Positions 12,419-23,478 of a stretch of 64,000 bases of DNA are shown here, piece after piece. Source of the DNA: Owenia fusiformis (Eukaryota > Annelida > Polychaeta > Sabellida > Oweniidae); contig CAIIXF020000001.1 of the NCBI GenBank assembly GCA_903813345.2, positions 21,719,915 through 21,783,914 on the forward strand, written 5' to 3'. Below the pieces are notes generated by a model. It saw only the letters and a list, made by a program, of their open reading frames with translations, was not told the DNA's origin and ran no database searches. How positions within the stretch are numbered: position 1 is the stretch's first letter; each line of letters opens with the position of its first letter. The position numbers and the translations under genes are program-made.

Positions 12419-12500
12419 ATAACAATATGTCACCACTTTTGGTGGTGACATAAAAAACGGAGACCATAACAATATGTCACCACTTTTGGTGGTGACATAA

Positions 12501-14949
12501 AAATGATATAATCTTTCTTTTTTTTTATTTGACATTTAAAATTAATTACAAATTATTACAGGTAACACCAGTCCATGCATGTGAAACCTCATAAGAATGT
12601 AAATGATATGATCAATATCATATCCTCCACATATTGGATTTCTGGAGTATATTGTAGTATTATCCTTCACTTAGTGTACTAAATGTGTAATAACATTAAA
12701 AAAAAAATATCGTAACGATATACTCCGGGTGGAGGATATCGTGACGATATACTCCGCTTGTTGATTTCCTGCCAAATTGACTCTATTTGGCATGGAATTC
12801 ATTTTGCAATGATATTATTATACATTTAGTACACTCCTTGTAAGTGTAGGATAATAAGAACATCCTATGATTTTTTTCAGAATATCATTTTAATCTACTC
12901 GGTGATATTGATATATGCACTCGTTCGCTTCGCTCTCTCGTGCAGATATCAATATCACCTCGTAGATAAAAATGATATTCCTCAAAATCATAGGATATCC
13001 TATAAATATCCTCCAGTAATTCATTTTTCCAATAGATATCAAATTTATTTTTAATGTTATCATATGTTTAGTACACTAAGTGTAGGATAATGGTACATGT
13101 CTAGTAAACATAATTACACAATGCATGCATAATATGCTTATCATATATTTGTAAACTTGATCACATGACAGCTCTTGATCAATCAACTGAGTAATATTGC
13201 ATTGAAACAAACTACAAATAATAATATATAACTGGTATATAATGTATATACATGCCCACCATAATTAAATACATTGTAAAGTGTTACATTTTTGGTTTGC
13301 TATATACTTTGAGCTCATCAGTGCTGGCCTAATACTACCATTTTCTCCAATTGTGAGAATAAAAACTGAAACAAGGTCTTCATGCGGGAAACATTGACCA
13401 CATTTACCAATACAAATTAGTATGAAATATGATAATTACTTTGTACATTTCTATAATATCATGTTATACCCAGAATATTTTTTAAACTGGATGCAAAATT
13501 CTCATTTTCTGTTAACTGTATTCTGATCAAATTCTGCTCAAATTCTCATCATCATAGGAAAATATAAGGACTATGTACAGGGGTGTAACCAGGCCTCAGG
13601 ATCTCAAATTGGTGAGGCAAATTTAATTAGGTGAGGCAAAAATTGATTTAAAGCCAATACAATAGTGTCCTGACACTGCATGTACATTGTGTTAATTGGA
13701 AAATACATTCATTATATTTTTTCGAAAAATTTTGCCTTGCCTGACTCATCCCTGGTTTACTATACCTAGTGGTACTACCTATTGTAACAGACACAAATTA
13801 CATAAAGTACATGGTAAATTTGGCACATCATTTGAACAATTGTAGTTTAATATCATTACTTTGGTTCAACAGATCTTCAGTTCTATTTTGATTATACTCA
13901 ATGTATAATGTCAAGAAATAATACTGTTGGTATAATTGTAAAAATAATAATAAAAAGCATACCTGCACATCTTTCACAAAAAATATTGCTCCTGATGTCT
14001 GGAGTAACACAGGTTTTCCCCAAATATTTTTTACATTCACTGTTATTTTTCTCATTCTGCAGAATCATATAATGTACAACATGCCATCATATGATTTGGT
14101 CAGGTACACAATAATCAAGGGCCTCATTGCTGAGGAGACTTGAATATTTTAAAAACATGGAGAGTATGACATATTCATTCTTACTAATTACCAGAAAACA
14201 TCAGCGGGAATTATCACACAAGGTTTTATATCATGTGACATGTGTTAACCAATCACAGGATGAGAAACACAAAAGTGGGAAATAAAATGTTATATTTCAC
14301 ACAGTGTAAAATAGTTACACTATATTTCTTCAAGAGAATTTATGAATTAAATGCTGAATATCATGATACTAATCCATACAATACATCCCAAGTTTTCAGG
14401 TAATACCATATTGACCTTAGAATAAACCCCATATTTAATCCCTGATCACACATAAAAGAACACAGGAACACAGGTTCCTGGGTCTGCCTTCCATGTTTAC
14501 ATTCATTGGTGATAAACAAGATACAATACAATACATATTGGGTTGATTGTTCATCTATAGGTTGGTTCAGAAACATACATACCCTGGAAAAAAACTTTCA
14601 AATGTGTGATCCAGCCTCTCTATATTGGCTTGATTGTTCATTGATAGGGTGATCTAGAAGCATGCAGCCCCTAAAACTCATTATCTATATGTCCTAGATG
14701 TTGGTCTCATTTTCTGAATCGATTTTCTTCAATGATCGAAGTAAATCTTGATAATATATTCAATAAATAATCAAATTCAAATTGATTGATTCTTCTGATC
14801 CAGGATCAAACCATGCAAAAGATCTGATCTTACATAATGTTATTTATGCTCTGTATAACTCATCAATGATTGATTCCTTTGTTTGTACATGAGCTAGGGT
14901 TTAACTTTGCATTGTAAACAAGACCCTTTAATGTCTCAATCTGTCATGG
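12501..14949. other. Intergenic stretch between the composite repeat and the MS4A-like gene
   Basis: It holds a foldback element at 12659-13091. Beyond that I see AT-rich non-coding sequence. It includes the 3' flank of the minus-strand MS4A-like gene, whose stop is at 14950-14952; its polyadenylation site was not located with confidence. Confidence 0.5.
12659..13091. mobile_element. Foldback MITE with nested inner hairpin
   Basis: The outer arms, about 12659-12698 and 13050-13091, are inverted copies sharing ATTATCC, ACTTAGTGTACTAAA and TAACATTAA. A third copy of the arm word lies at 12827-12853. Inside, 12864-12994 is a second hairpin whose arms share CCTATGATTTT, AGAATATCATTTT and GGTGATATTGATAT around a CGCTTCGCTCTC loop. 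No coding capacity is seen. The transposon superfamily is unknown. Confidence 0.75.
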
Positions 14950-17900
14950 TCACACAGGCATTTGTGGACTCCTGTCATTATCCAAATCCCGCACCTGGAA
15001 AATAGTGAAGAAATAAATATCAAATGAAAATCATGCAAACACTTTTGAAGAGAAAAGTGGATTTAAACGATCTTGATCTTCACCCTGGAATAGCCTGACA
15101 ACGGTAAAGTCAGATACCGTTGTCACAAATGGCAGACATAACCATCGCTTCAATTAGATTTTCATAAACTGTATGTTTAATAGAGCACCTAGACTAAATT
15201 CCTTTGGAACAACAATCAATCAAAGTGTTTAAAAACTCATTTTTCAGTTAATAATGTACCATCGAAATAAAGTCTTTAATTTAACCGATCAAAATGAGAT
15301 ACGGGACAGCGGACACTGTAATTACCATATGCCGTTGTCTTTCTAAATTACTCAAATTCAGACTCTGTGTCATTGACAATATCAAAGACGCTATATTGTG
15401 GCGATTCACGACTCAATTTGATCGAAAATGGGATATGAAACATTATCACAAGAGCTTAATGCAGGCACAGAATTAGCGACGATAAAATCCCATGAAATGA
15501 GTACCAAGTGATTAAACAGTTGAAGCGACTGTTATGTCTGCCATTTGTGACAACAGTATCTGACTTTACTGTAGTCAGGCTATTCCGGTGTGATCTTGAG
15601 CTGACTGTAAAATAACTCACATCAAGTATCCAGATTGCCCGCTTGTGCCTCCAGTCTACATAACTTTTATATAATAATACTTGATTATTCTTACATATTG
15701 CATGTCCTTATCTTATACAAAGTCCCTTAAAATGTTGATATTTTAACAGTTCTTGTACTAGTTTTATTTACTTATTAACTTATAACCAGCAATATCTCTT
15801 ACCTTAGGACATACACATGGTAGACAACAGCTGAGGAACTTCCGTAATAGTTGGAGTTCCCCGAAGAAAACGGTCTCGTAATATTCCATGAATGCGAGGA
15901 ATATGATAAAGAGGCCAAATGAGATGAGGACAGTGAGCGTGACATGGACTGGAAACATTGCACTTCCCGGCTGAAAGTAAACAGAATATCAAAATTGAAC
16001 ACCAACCACCACCACAAAAAAATTGGAGACCATAACAATGTGTCGCCACTTCTGGTGGTGACATAAACATCATAACATTTGACCATTAGTAATTTAAAAA
16101 AAAATGTATTTTTTGAGGAATGACTTTTGGTGCGCAGTAATGCTGAGACTGCACTAAACTAAATAGCTGTACATTTATATGTTACATACACATACATTGA
16201 ATGTGTGATTGGTACTGGGTATGACCCTGCCCCCTAGCCCCCACCCTCCCATATTCACCAGTACATACATTGTACAAAGCATACATTGAATATGCGTGGT
16301 ACTTACTGGGTATGACTCTGCCCCCCTTCCCTCCCCCATATCCACCAGTACATACACTGTACAAAGCATACATTGAATATGTGTGGTACTTACTGGGTAT
16401 GACCCTGCCCCCTACCCCCCATATCCACCAGTTCACACACTGTACAAAACATACATTGAATATGTGTGGTACTTACTGGGTATGACCCTGCCCCCTACCC
16501 CCCATATCCACCAGTTCACACACTGTACAAAACATACATTGAATATGTGTGGTACTTACTGGGTATGACCCTGCCCCCTACCCCCCATATCCACCAGTTC
16601 ACACACTGTACACAACATACATTGAATATGTGTGGTACTTACTGGGTATGACCCTGCCCCCTACCCCCCATATCCACCAGTTCACACACTGTACAAAACA
16701 TACATTGAATATGTGTGGTACTTACTGGGTATGACCCTGCCCCCTACCCCCCATATCCACCAGTTCACACACTGTACAAAACATACATTGAATATGTGTG
16801 GTACTTACTGGGTATGACCCTGCCCCCTACCCCCCATATCCACCAGTTCACACACTGTACAAAACATACATTGAATATGTGTGGTACTTACTGGGTATGA
16901 CCCTGCCCCCTACCCCCCATATCCACCAGTTCACACACTGTACAAAGCATACATTGAATATGTGTGTACATACTGGGTATGACCCTGCCCCCTACCCCCC
17001 ATATCCACCAGTTCACACACTGTACAAAACATACATTGAATATGTGTGGTACTTACTGGGTATGACCCTGCCCCCTACCCCCCATATCCACCAGTTCACA
17101 CACTGTACAAAGCATACATTGAATATGTGTGTACATACTGGGTATGACCCTGCCCCCTACCCCCCATATCCACCAGTTCACACACTGTACAAACCATACA
17201 TTTAATATGTGTGTACATACTGGGTATGACCCTTCCCCCTACCCCCCATATCCACCAGTTCACACACTGTACAAAGCATACATATATATGTGTGGTACTT
17301 ACTGGGTATGCCCCCCCTGCCCTCCCCCATAAGCACCAGTACATACACCGTACAAAACATACATTGAATATGTATGGTACTTACTGGGTATGACTCTGGT
17401 AGGTTCCACTTCATGGCGTAGCCTTTGATAAAAAGAATAACTGCAGCTATGAACACAATCATGCTCAGTATCGTGAGTAGGAAAAATCTGTATACCTGAA
17501 GACAAATGATTATTTTAGATTTAATACAATCAGTTTTACTAAAACAGTTCATATGTGTGTCTTAAGGTATTTATCATAGAATTATGCACCTCATTGAAAT
17601 CCTGTATTCTGAAAGCTTAAATGCATGTTACTGTACAATGACTTTTAAATTTTCAGATATTTGAGGAATTTTTTGTCTTCTATTCTAAGCATACCCCTAG
17701 GTGTCAGAGAAAAGGATGTCTAAAATCTAGAAAAGCACCTGATAAAATATCATATGTGATGCATATGGCAGAATACTTGAAATATCATGTGCGATTACCA
17801 AACACAAAAACATCATGAACGTGAGATGCAGTGCATGATGAAGAAGTGGGTTCATTTACTGTCCCATAAGTACTGTCATTTTCTATATATCTACTGTACA

Positions 17901-19437
17901 TAATGTGCCACTGCATTAAGAAGACCAACAGAAGTGCCACCAGATCTTAATGATCTCATTTCAAACATGATTTATGTAGCATCCACCTGACCACTCATCC
18001 ACTTACACAAACCATCGGTACAACACAATGACAAAATACACTTTTCAAAGTGTGATAAAAAATGGGTCTAGAAAAAGGTAGAGAAGAACTTACTGTAGAC
18101 TGTCTTTTACTGATGGAAGACCTCACTGCTGTGCTTCCTGTGATGATTAACTTGAATAAACAAACACCAGAGTAAAATACATGTATAAAAATTGGAGCAA
18201 AATTGGAACATTTTACAGTATTTTGAATAAACTTTTTTTATCAAGAAACATGTACAAGGATTATGGGAATGTAAAGTCATAGATTGGATGTGGAAGGGAC
18301 ACATTAATAATTATGAATAACACTGTACATGTAGCCACTTAAACATTGCATTTGACTTGATTCATTTAACACTTTAAACCAAATAATGTTCATCCTCCTT
18401 GCATACATTATGAAACATGGCACTGGTATATGGAAACTTTTAATGCAATCTATTATACACTCACGATTGCACCTGTCCATAGACCAACTCCAAACAAATT
18501 AGCATGCCCTAAGTTCCAGGTATATAGACTTCCACTTGTATCATCAAATAGTGGAATGACAAACACCTCGGCAACACCTGGAATATAGAAAAAATTATGG
18601 CAATCAACTCCCTCTCTCCCTTCTGCAAATTCCCCCTTGAATATAGGATAAATCTCCCCCTTGAATATTGGATAAATCTTACTGAATTCCCTAGGAAGAG
18701 TAAGACAAATCAAATGTCAATAGGAATAGAATAAACATTTCTTACTGTAAGAGGCTGAGAATTTAGATTATCTATCCTGAAATCTGTTTTATGAAATCTT
18801 GAATCGGTTCAATGACATGGTACACTGAAACCCAGAGGATAGTTTAACTCTCCCTTACCCTTTTCAGATAAAACCTTCCCTCATAGATACATAGTCAAAC
18901 TTTTGCAAAGGGATGTCAAAGGAAAGTTCATAGATACATAGTCAAACTTTTGCAAAGGGATGTCAAAGGAAAGTTCATAGATACATAGTCAAACTTTTGC
19001 AAAGGGATGTCAAAGGAAAGTTCATAGATACATAGTCAAACTTTTGCAAAGGGATGTCAAAGGAAAGTTTGATGCATTTAGTCATCTTACTGGTGATTAT
19101 TTTGTTTCTTGGATTGTCAGACTTGTGGTTGGACCTCATTGTTACATATAATATGTGACCCTACAATTAATCATCATTTCTAAATAGAAAACTGTTAATC
19201 AAACTAACCTGCTAAAACAAGTAAGAATCCAGTTACAATTTGAACTATTCCTATATTGAGTGGCCATTTCTCCAGATCAGAAGCCCTTGGCCTGATGTAC
19301 TGTGGTGGATTATGGAATGATGCCCCAGCATTGGGGAATGTGGTTAGTGTCCCTCTGACATTAGACGGGGTATCATCAATGCTAATTTCAACTTCATCGA
19401 CCTCCTCCAGGATAGGGTTGGTGTCGACAGTTGCCAT
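14950..19437 (-). CDS. MS4A/CD20-like four-transmembrane protein, six exons
   Basis: Exons in transcript order: 19209-19437, 18465-18577, 18094-18150, 17385-17495, 15803-15970 and 14950-14994. All have GT donors and AG acceptors, phases agree, and the product is 240 residues, normal for the MS4A family. An acidic N-terminal tail is followed by TM1 (about 60-86), an outer loop, TM2 with GVGLWTGAI...IITGST (about 103-121), TM3 (137-157), TM4 (176-199) and a short Cys-rich tail (SCCLPCVCPK, 217-226) that could be palmitoylated. The layout and the glycine-rich TM2 followed by a Val-Arg-Ser-Ser loop recall MS4A proteins, which modulate membrane signalling complexes. Assignment rests on layout and a few motifs, so another tetraspan family is possible. 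A 5' UTR splice acceptor probably lies at 19453-19454. Skipping the last splice would read on to a stop in intron 5 and change only the last 13 residues. Confidence 0.72.
15073..15600. mobile_element. MITE with about 85-bp terminal inverted repeats in MS4A-like intron 5
   Basis: The left arm (about 15073-15155) and right arm (about 15515-15600) share GGAATAGCCTGAC, GTAAAGTCAGATAC, GTTGTCACAAATGGCAGAC and ATAAC with CGCTTCAA as inverted copies. The middle has a short open frame (15294-15476) with no recognisable domain, which I do not regard as a gene. The target-site duplication is unclear. Confidence 0.82.
16001..16065 (+). repeat. Solo hairpin unit of the composite repeat
   Basis: ACCAACCACC...GGAGACCATAACAAT, then a diverged GTCGCCAC and GTGGTGACATA pair, matches the GC-rich plus hairpin end of the composite repeat at 10357-10500. 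It sits about 30 bp upstream of the exon 5 acceptor of the minus-strand MS4A-like gene. Confidence 0.8.
16194..17395 (-). repeat. 83-bp minisatellite carrying copies of a splice donor
   Basis: About 14 units of 81-91 bp fill intron 4 up to the true exon 4 end at 17385. On the coding strand each unit has a G-rich run (six, five and three Gs), then GTCATACCCA followed by GTAAGTACC. The last ten bases of exon 4 plus its donor are thus repeated in every unit. About ten units keep GTAAGT, three have GTATGT and the most distal is degraded. Several units in the middle are nearly identical, which indicates recent turnover. The period is not a multiple of three, so the long overlapping open frames on both strands are by-products. 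Confidence 0.95.
18881..19069. repeat. 47-bp tandem repeat, four copies
   Basis: Units begin TCATAGATACATAGTC at 18881, 18928, 18975 and 19022 and are almost identical. The array lies in intron 1 of the MS4A-like gene. Confidence 0.95.
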
Positions 19438-20032
19438 CTTGAATCAGTACACCTGGATCAATTTAGAAAAACATTCATCAATATCATCATGTAATATGGT
19501 CTGAATAAGGTTATACTTAAAGTTGTACTAAAACCAATTGAAGAAATTCTTATTATGTTGTTTTGAGCACAAATAGCATCCCTTTTGTTATTTTGGTGAC
19601 AAAGCTTGAATATTTCCCCACACAACATGATTTATCAAGATAAGACTGTCAACCTCTGAAATGTTGTTATTTTTGCGCACTTTTTGAGGTTACCTGACCA
19701 TGTCGTAGCGTGTGCCAAGTTATTCTGGCGCTAAATCGAAAAGTTGTTGTTGCAAACTACTATGAAGGCTGAACCTAAGTAGAAATATACATTAGTTCCA
19801 CATTCACATGCATTCCAATAAAATATTTTAAATTGATTGAACTTCACAAAAAGAAATTCTTGAGGAAAGAGGACTGCAATATTATTCATTACATACACAA
19901 AGAATTGATTGAAATGATTTTCCGAAACCGTGTACCGATAACTGAAAATGTTAATCCAATAATTTTATTTTGGCCTCACAGCATTACATTCAGGTTCAAA
20001 AGTTTTAATCCCCAAACACTGGCAATGTTGCT

Positions 20033-20878
20033 GTTATACAGGGTGTCAAATAAGTCCTGTCCCCCCTGCTACAGCTAAGACCGTAATATTTGGTACCTAG
20101 TGTGATATACCATTGGAAAGATCGTCCAAAGTTATGTTAACTCACCAACTCTCAAGTATTTTGGATAAAATTCACCTATATTTTGATGATGTTCTTTATA
20201 GATAGTGTAGCCTGCTTAAACAGCTTTTATTACGTCAAAATGAGAAGGATATGACCTCAGAAATATGTCAAAAAGTTAACCTTTTTCGCATTCCACTTTC
20301 ACCCTTGGTATACGCAGCTAACGAAAATTGACCGGTACGGGTCAAAAGCTGGACCGGTACGGGTTAACGGTTTTATTTGAATTTAAAACAGCCATAACTT
20401 GCTCAATATTGACTTCCTCGTGTCTAATTTGAAATATATGATGCCTTCCGATGCCTCTAAGTACCCCAATTTTTTACAGATTTTTAAACGGACCAAAACT
20501 CTCTAAATGCGCATTTATGCTCTTGTCTCATTTTCACGATAACTTTTATTTAGTACTTCTAACATATAAGATCTATTTTTCCCCATCAAGGTATGATGTA
20601 AATGACATGCTATTTACATCTTCTCGCAGCAAGCAGGATGAAATTCTTTGTCACAAAGTTTGGCATTTTTTATAAAATCAAACCCGCATCATTGAAACTC
20701 ACAAGATGTACCTCAATTGATACAATGTAAAAATTTGTGAGATTGATTGACATGTGTCAGATATATGCCAATCAACGTAACTTTGGAAGAGCTTTCCAAT
20801 GATATATCACACTTGGTACCACATATCTTGGGTTGGGCTGTTGAGGGGGGAGGGGACTTATTTGACACCCTGTATAAC
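20033..20878. mobile_element. TACAGGGTG-ended inverted-repeat element, about 840 bp
   Basis: The ends read GTTATACAGGGTGTCAAAT and its complement. Similarity continues inward for roughly 110 bp, through AAATAAGTCC, GTGTGATATA, CATTGGAAAG and CCAAAGTTA. TA stands at both edges, fitting a Tc1/mariner-type non-autonomous element. The interior has no transposase frame. Confidence 0.88.
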
Positions 20879-23467
20879 GTACATTCTTTCAATAGCGTTT
20901 CAGCTCGATTGATTCCGCACTCAATTGCAAGTGATATTATACCCTTTGCAAAATTGATGAGTTTAGCCTCTATCATGCAATAATTGGCTCAACATAAGAG
21001 CAAATAACTCGTTTTCGAAAGCCAGGGTTTCATTTTTATCTACAAAATCATATTTCGCAGCAAATTGTTTCAACCATACACGTCATGTCATATGACATAA
21101 AATTTCTGCTCTGAAAATGAAATCAGTTTTGCTGTGAAAACAGACACGAGCTGACTTTTTATCCCCGCTATCATGCTATAAAGAACTTTTGAAATTGTTG
21201 ATGGTTCACCATCGTAAAGTATGGCAACAATACGGTAAGATAGCATGAATATATCTCAAGTAAAATGATAAATCGAGTAAAACGGTTTGAGTACAACTTT
21301 AAGAATGAGAATGGAGACTGTCTACCACTGTTCTAACTCTGTCTATGATAATTACTGTAAAACACTTTAAATTATCGGGAGCAATTTTCGCAGATTTATA
21401 GATTTGATTCTTTTCGCGTATTCATGTTTTCGCGATTTGCCACCATGATACGCGAATAATAAAGCCATTCTGTGTTGTAAAATGAATGTTAACGAAGGTT
21501 ATTGTTAAATTACATTGAATTGTGATAAGAAATAAAACCTGCTTCGGAAAATATTGAGTGCAAGATATGATTGTTTGGGATTATTATTCTAGTTGGTCGT
21601 ATCTCAGGGTATTATCCTGTTAATTAACTTGTCACGATTGCCACCTGTTGTTTTTCGATTGAAATAAGTTCATTTTTGAATTATCTATGTCAATTTACAC
21701 GCAGGCATAGGCTTTCAACTCGAGTCTCTAGCCAATTCCATCTGGAACACCGTGAACACTCAGTGGCCATAGAATATGGTAAACGCAGGTGATCAATGTC
21801 CCATGAAATAGGAATACTATTTGTGGTGAACAGTGATTGGAACCTACCTTTCAACCAGCCATCTATATTTCTTTGAAAATGCAATCCAAACACAAATTAG
21901 GCCAGACAGGACTTATTTAGCTACCAAAATTTTCAAGAGGGGAGGGGGAATAGGAAGAATTCAAAATTTTCTCAAGGGATTTGGATTCTACAAAATAAGA
22001 CGTATATGTGGCCCTTCAATGAACATATTTACCTGTATACAGAATTCAACTTCAATGTGTAAGTTCGTTCTCAACGGTGCATTGCGTTAACTTTCATAAT
22101 ATCTGCAATTTTTAAAAAATTGACATTTTTTTCTGGTTTTTCACCCGTCCACCATTTTGAGGGATGCCCCAGTGACGTCATTTTTGTATGTTTCGGAATT
22201 CCCCGCTTTGGTCAGCGTGCGAATCGTTGAATTTGATTTTTCGGGAATTTACAATGAAAGTTAGTCCCGATACAACTTTAAAAGTAACGCATTAGTGTTA
22301 GTTTTGTGTATTAAAGATTGGGAAACTTTTGAAATTGCCGCCAAGAAAGGTATTGTATATTTGTCACCATGCAACTCATTGACTTTATTTACCTGGCTGT
22401 TTATTTTAGAATTGTTACTCCCTATCATTACATTTTTAATTAAATTTGATTGATAAATATTTAAATATTGTCTTTGCAAATTTAAGGCATATCAATTTCT
22501 ATCATTCAAAGATAAAAGGGCATATTATAAATTATACGTCGACAAAGTTTTGTTTATTGTGCATTACAATTTGAATTCAGTAAGGAGGGCCACGTTTGAG
22601 TAATGGAAGAGCAAATCTGAACTTCCTCCAAATGAAAAATTGTTAAAAATGTGATGTTTTAGATCTCTAATTTCTAACATGATTTGTGACGTTCATGTAC
22701 GATGAAATTACTAGAGATTATGGCAGGGGAGATGTGATATATTTAGGATCTCAAAGTAATAATTGTCGTGTTTGAGCAGGTAAGAATTCTTCAACTGAAG
22801 TTCTATTCACTTTACAAAAATTTTTACTGTACATTTCCAATTTTCTAGCTGTCTCTTCTGGATGTATTAAAGTGATAAGTTATGGTCTCAGGCAAGGATC
22901 AAAATGTCATGATAATAATTAAGAAATTATTGGAAAAATAATACACATTAATATCATGATTTATAATCAATACCTCGATCTTGCTATTCTGGCTAGATGA
23001 CATTGCAAAAAGAGCCAAAAGAGCATTGCGTGCAAATTTCCTAGAATCGGATGCGTTACGTAGTATTTTTGCTAATGGACTAATCAAATTGCGAGGCACA
23101 TGCATAATAGCCAAAGAAGAAATGGAAATGAATTTTACCTTCAGAACCCACTGTTAATCAGCAGCATACAAAGATGATTATAAATGTTTATTGAATTTCA
23201 TCCTTGCAGACTGGTCAGTGATTTACAATAGTTTGGGAAAAAGTTATTTGCGATTTGCGAGCTAGAAGATCAGTATAAGTTAACCTGACGAGCTTCAAAA
23301 AAGCTCTTCAGTAGCTGAAATGTTAACACCAAGTGAATACTTTAAGTTGGTTAGATCCAAAACAAACACAACTCATCGAGATACATTTCAATTCACATGC
23401 ATATGGCAATATTGCGTTTGTCAGATTCATTATTGAAGTATTATTGAGTATGTTTGTGTATCTCCAG
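20879..23467. other. Intergenic region and probable promoter side of CCDC60
   Basis: No coding exon is supported. The first coding exon of CCDC60 is preceded by a CTCCAG acceptor ending at 23467, so at least one non-coding 5' exon probably lies in this stretch, but I cannot place it. The word CTCGAGTCTCTAGCCAA near 21719 recurs near 49769. Confidence 0.45.
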
Positions 23468-23478
23468 GTTGCAGAAAG
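23468..23478 (+). other. CCDC60: 5' UTR end of the first CCDC60 coding exon
   Basis: A TATCTCCAG acceptor ends at 23467, eleven bases before the ATG. The start was chosen because it is the first in-frame ATG after this acceptor and the frame then runs open to a GTAAGT donor. Confidence 0.55.

Larger units (their letters stand above)
9331..12500 (+). repeat. Composite dispersed repeat, copy 1, split by a LINE
   Basis: One end (9331-9363) reads AACAAGGCATTAACATGACA then AAATGTCACCACCT; the other (12430-12500) is a run of hairpin units ending GTGGTGACATA. Between them lie a tandem array (9395-10320), a GC-rich CCGGACGCCAACC segment (10357-10405), and hairpin units in which TATGTCACCAC and GTGGTGACATA flank a short loop. 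The LINE at 10531-12415 interrupts the last part. A second copy lies inverted at 29259-31072, a short one at 49631-49744 and a solo hairpin at 16001-16065. No transposase is visible, so this is probably a non-autonomous DNA element with internal satellite. Confidence 0.8.

Noticed and set aside
15294-15476. 60-codon frame inside the MITE at 15073-15600
   Set aside because: Short, no known domain, and located between non-autonomous inverted repeats. Chance is the simpler explanation.
16270-17332. Overlapping open frames of 60-135 codons repeating MVLTGYDPAPYPPYPPVHTLY-like text
   Set aside because: They are translations of the 83-bp intronic minisatellite in shifting frames. The period is not divisible by three, and the array is explained by the splice-donor repeat.
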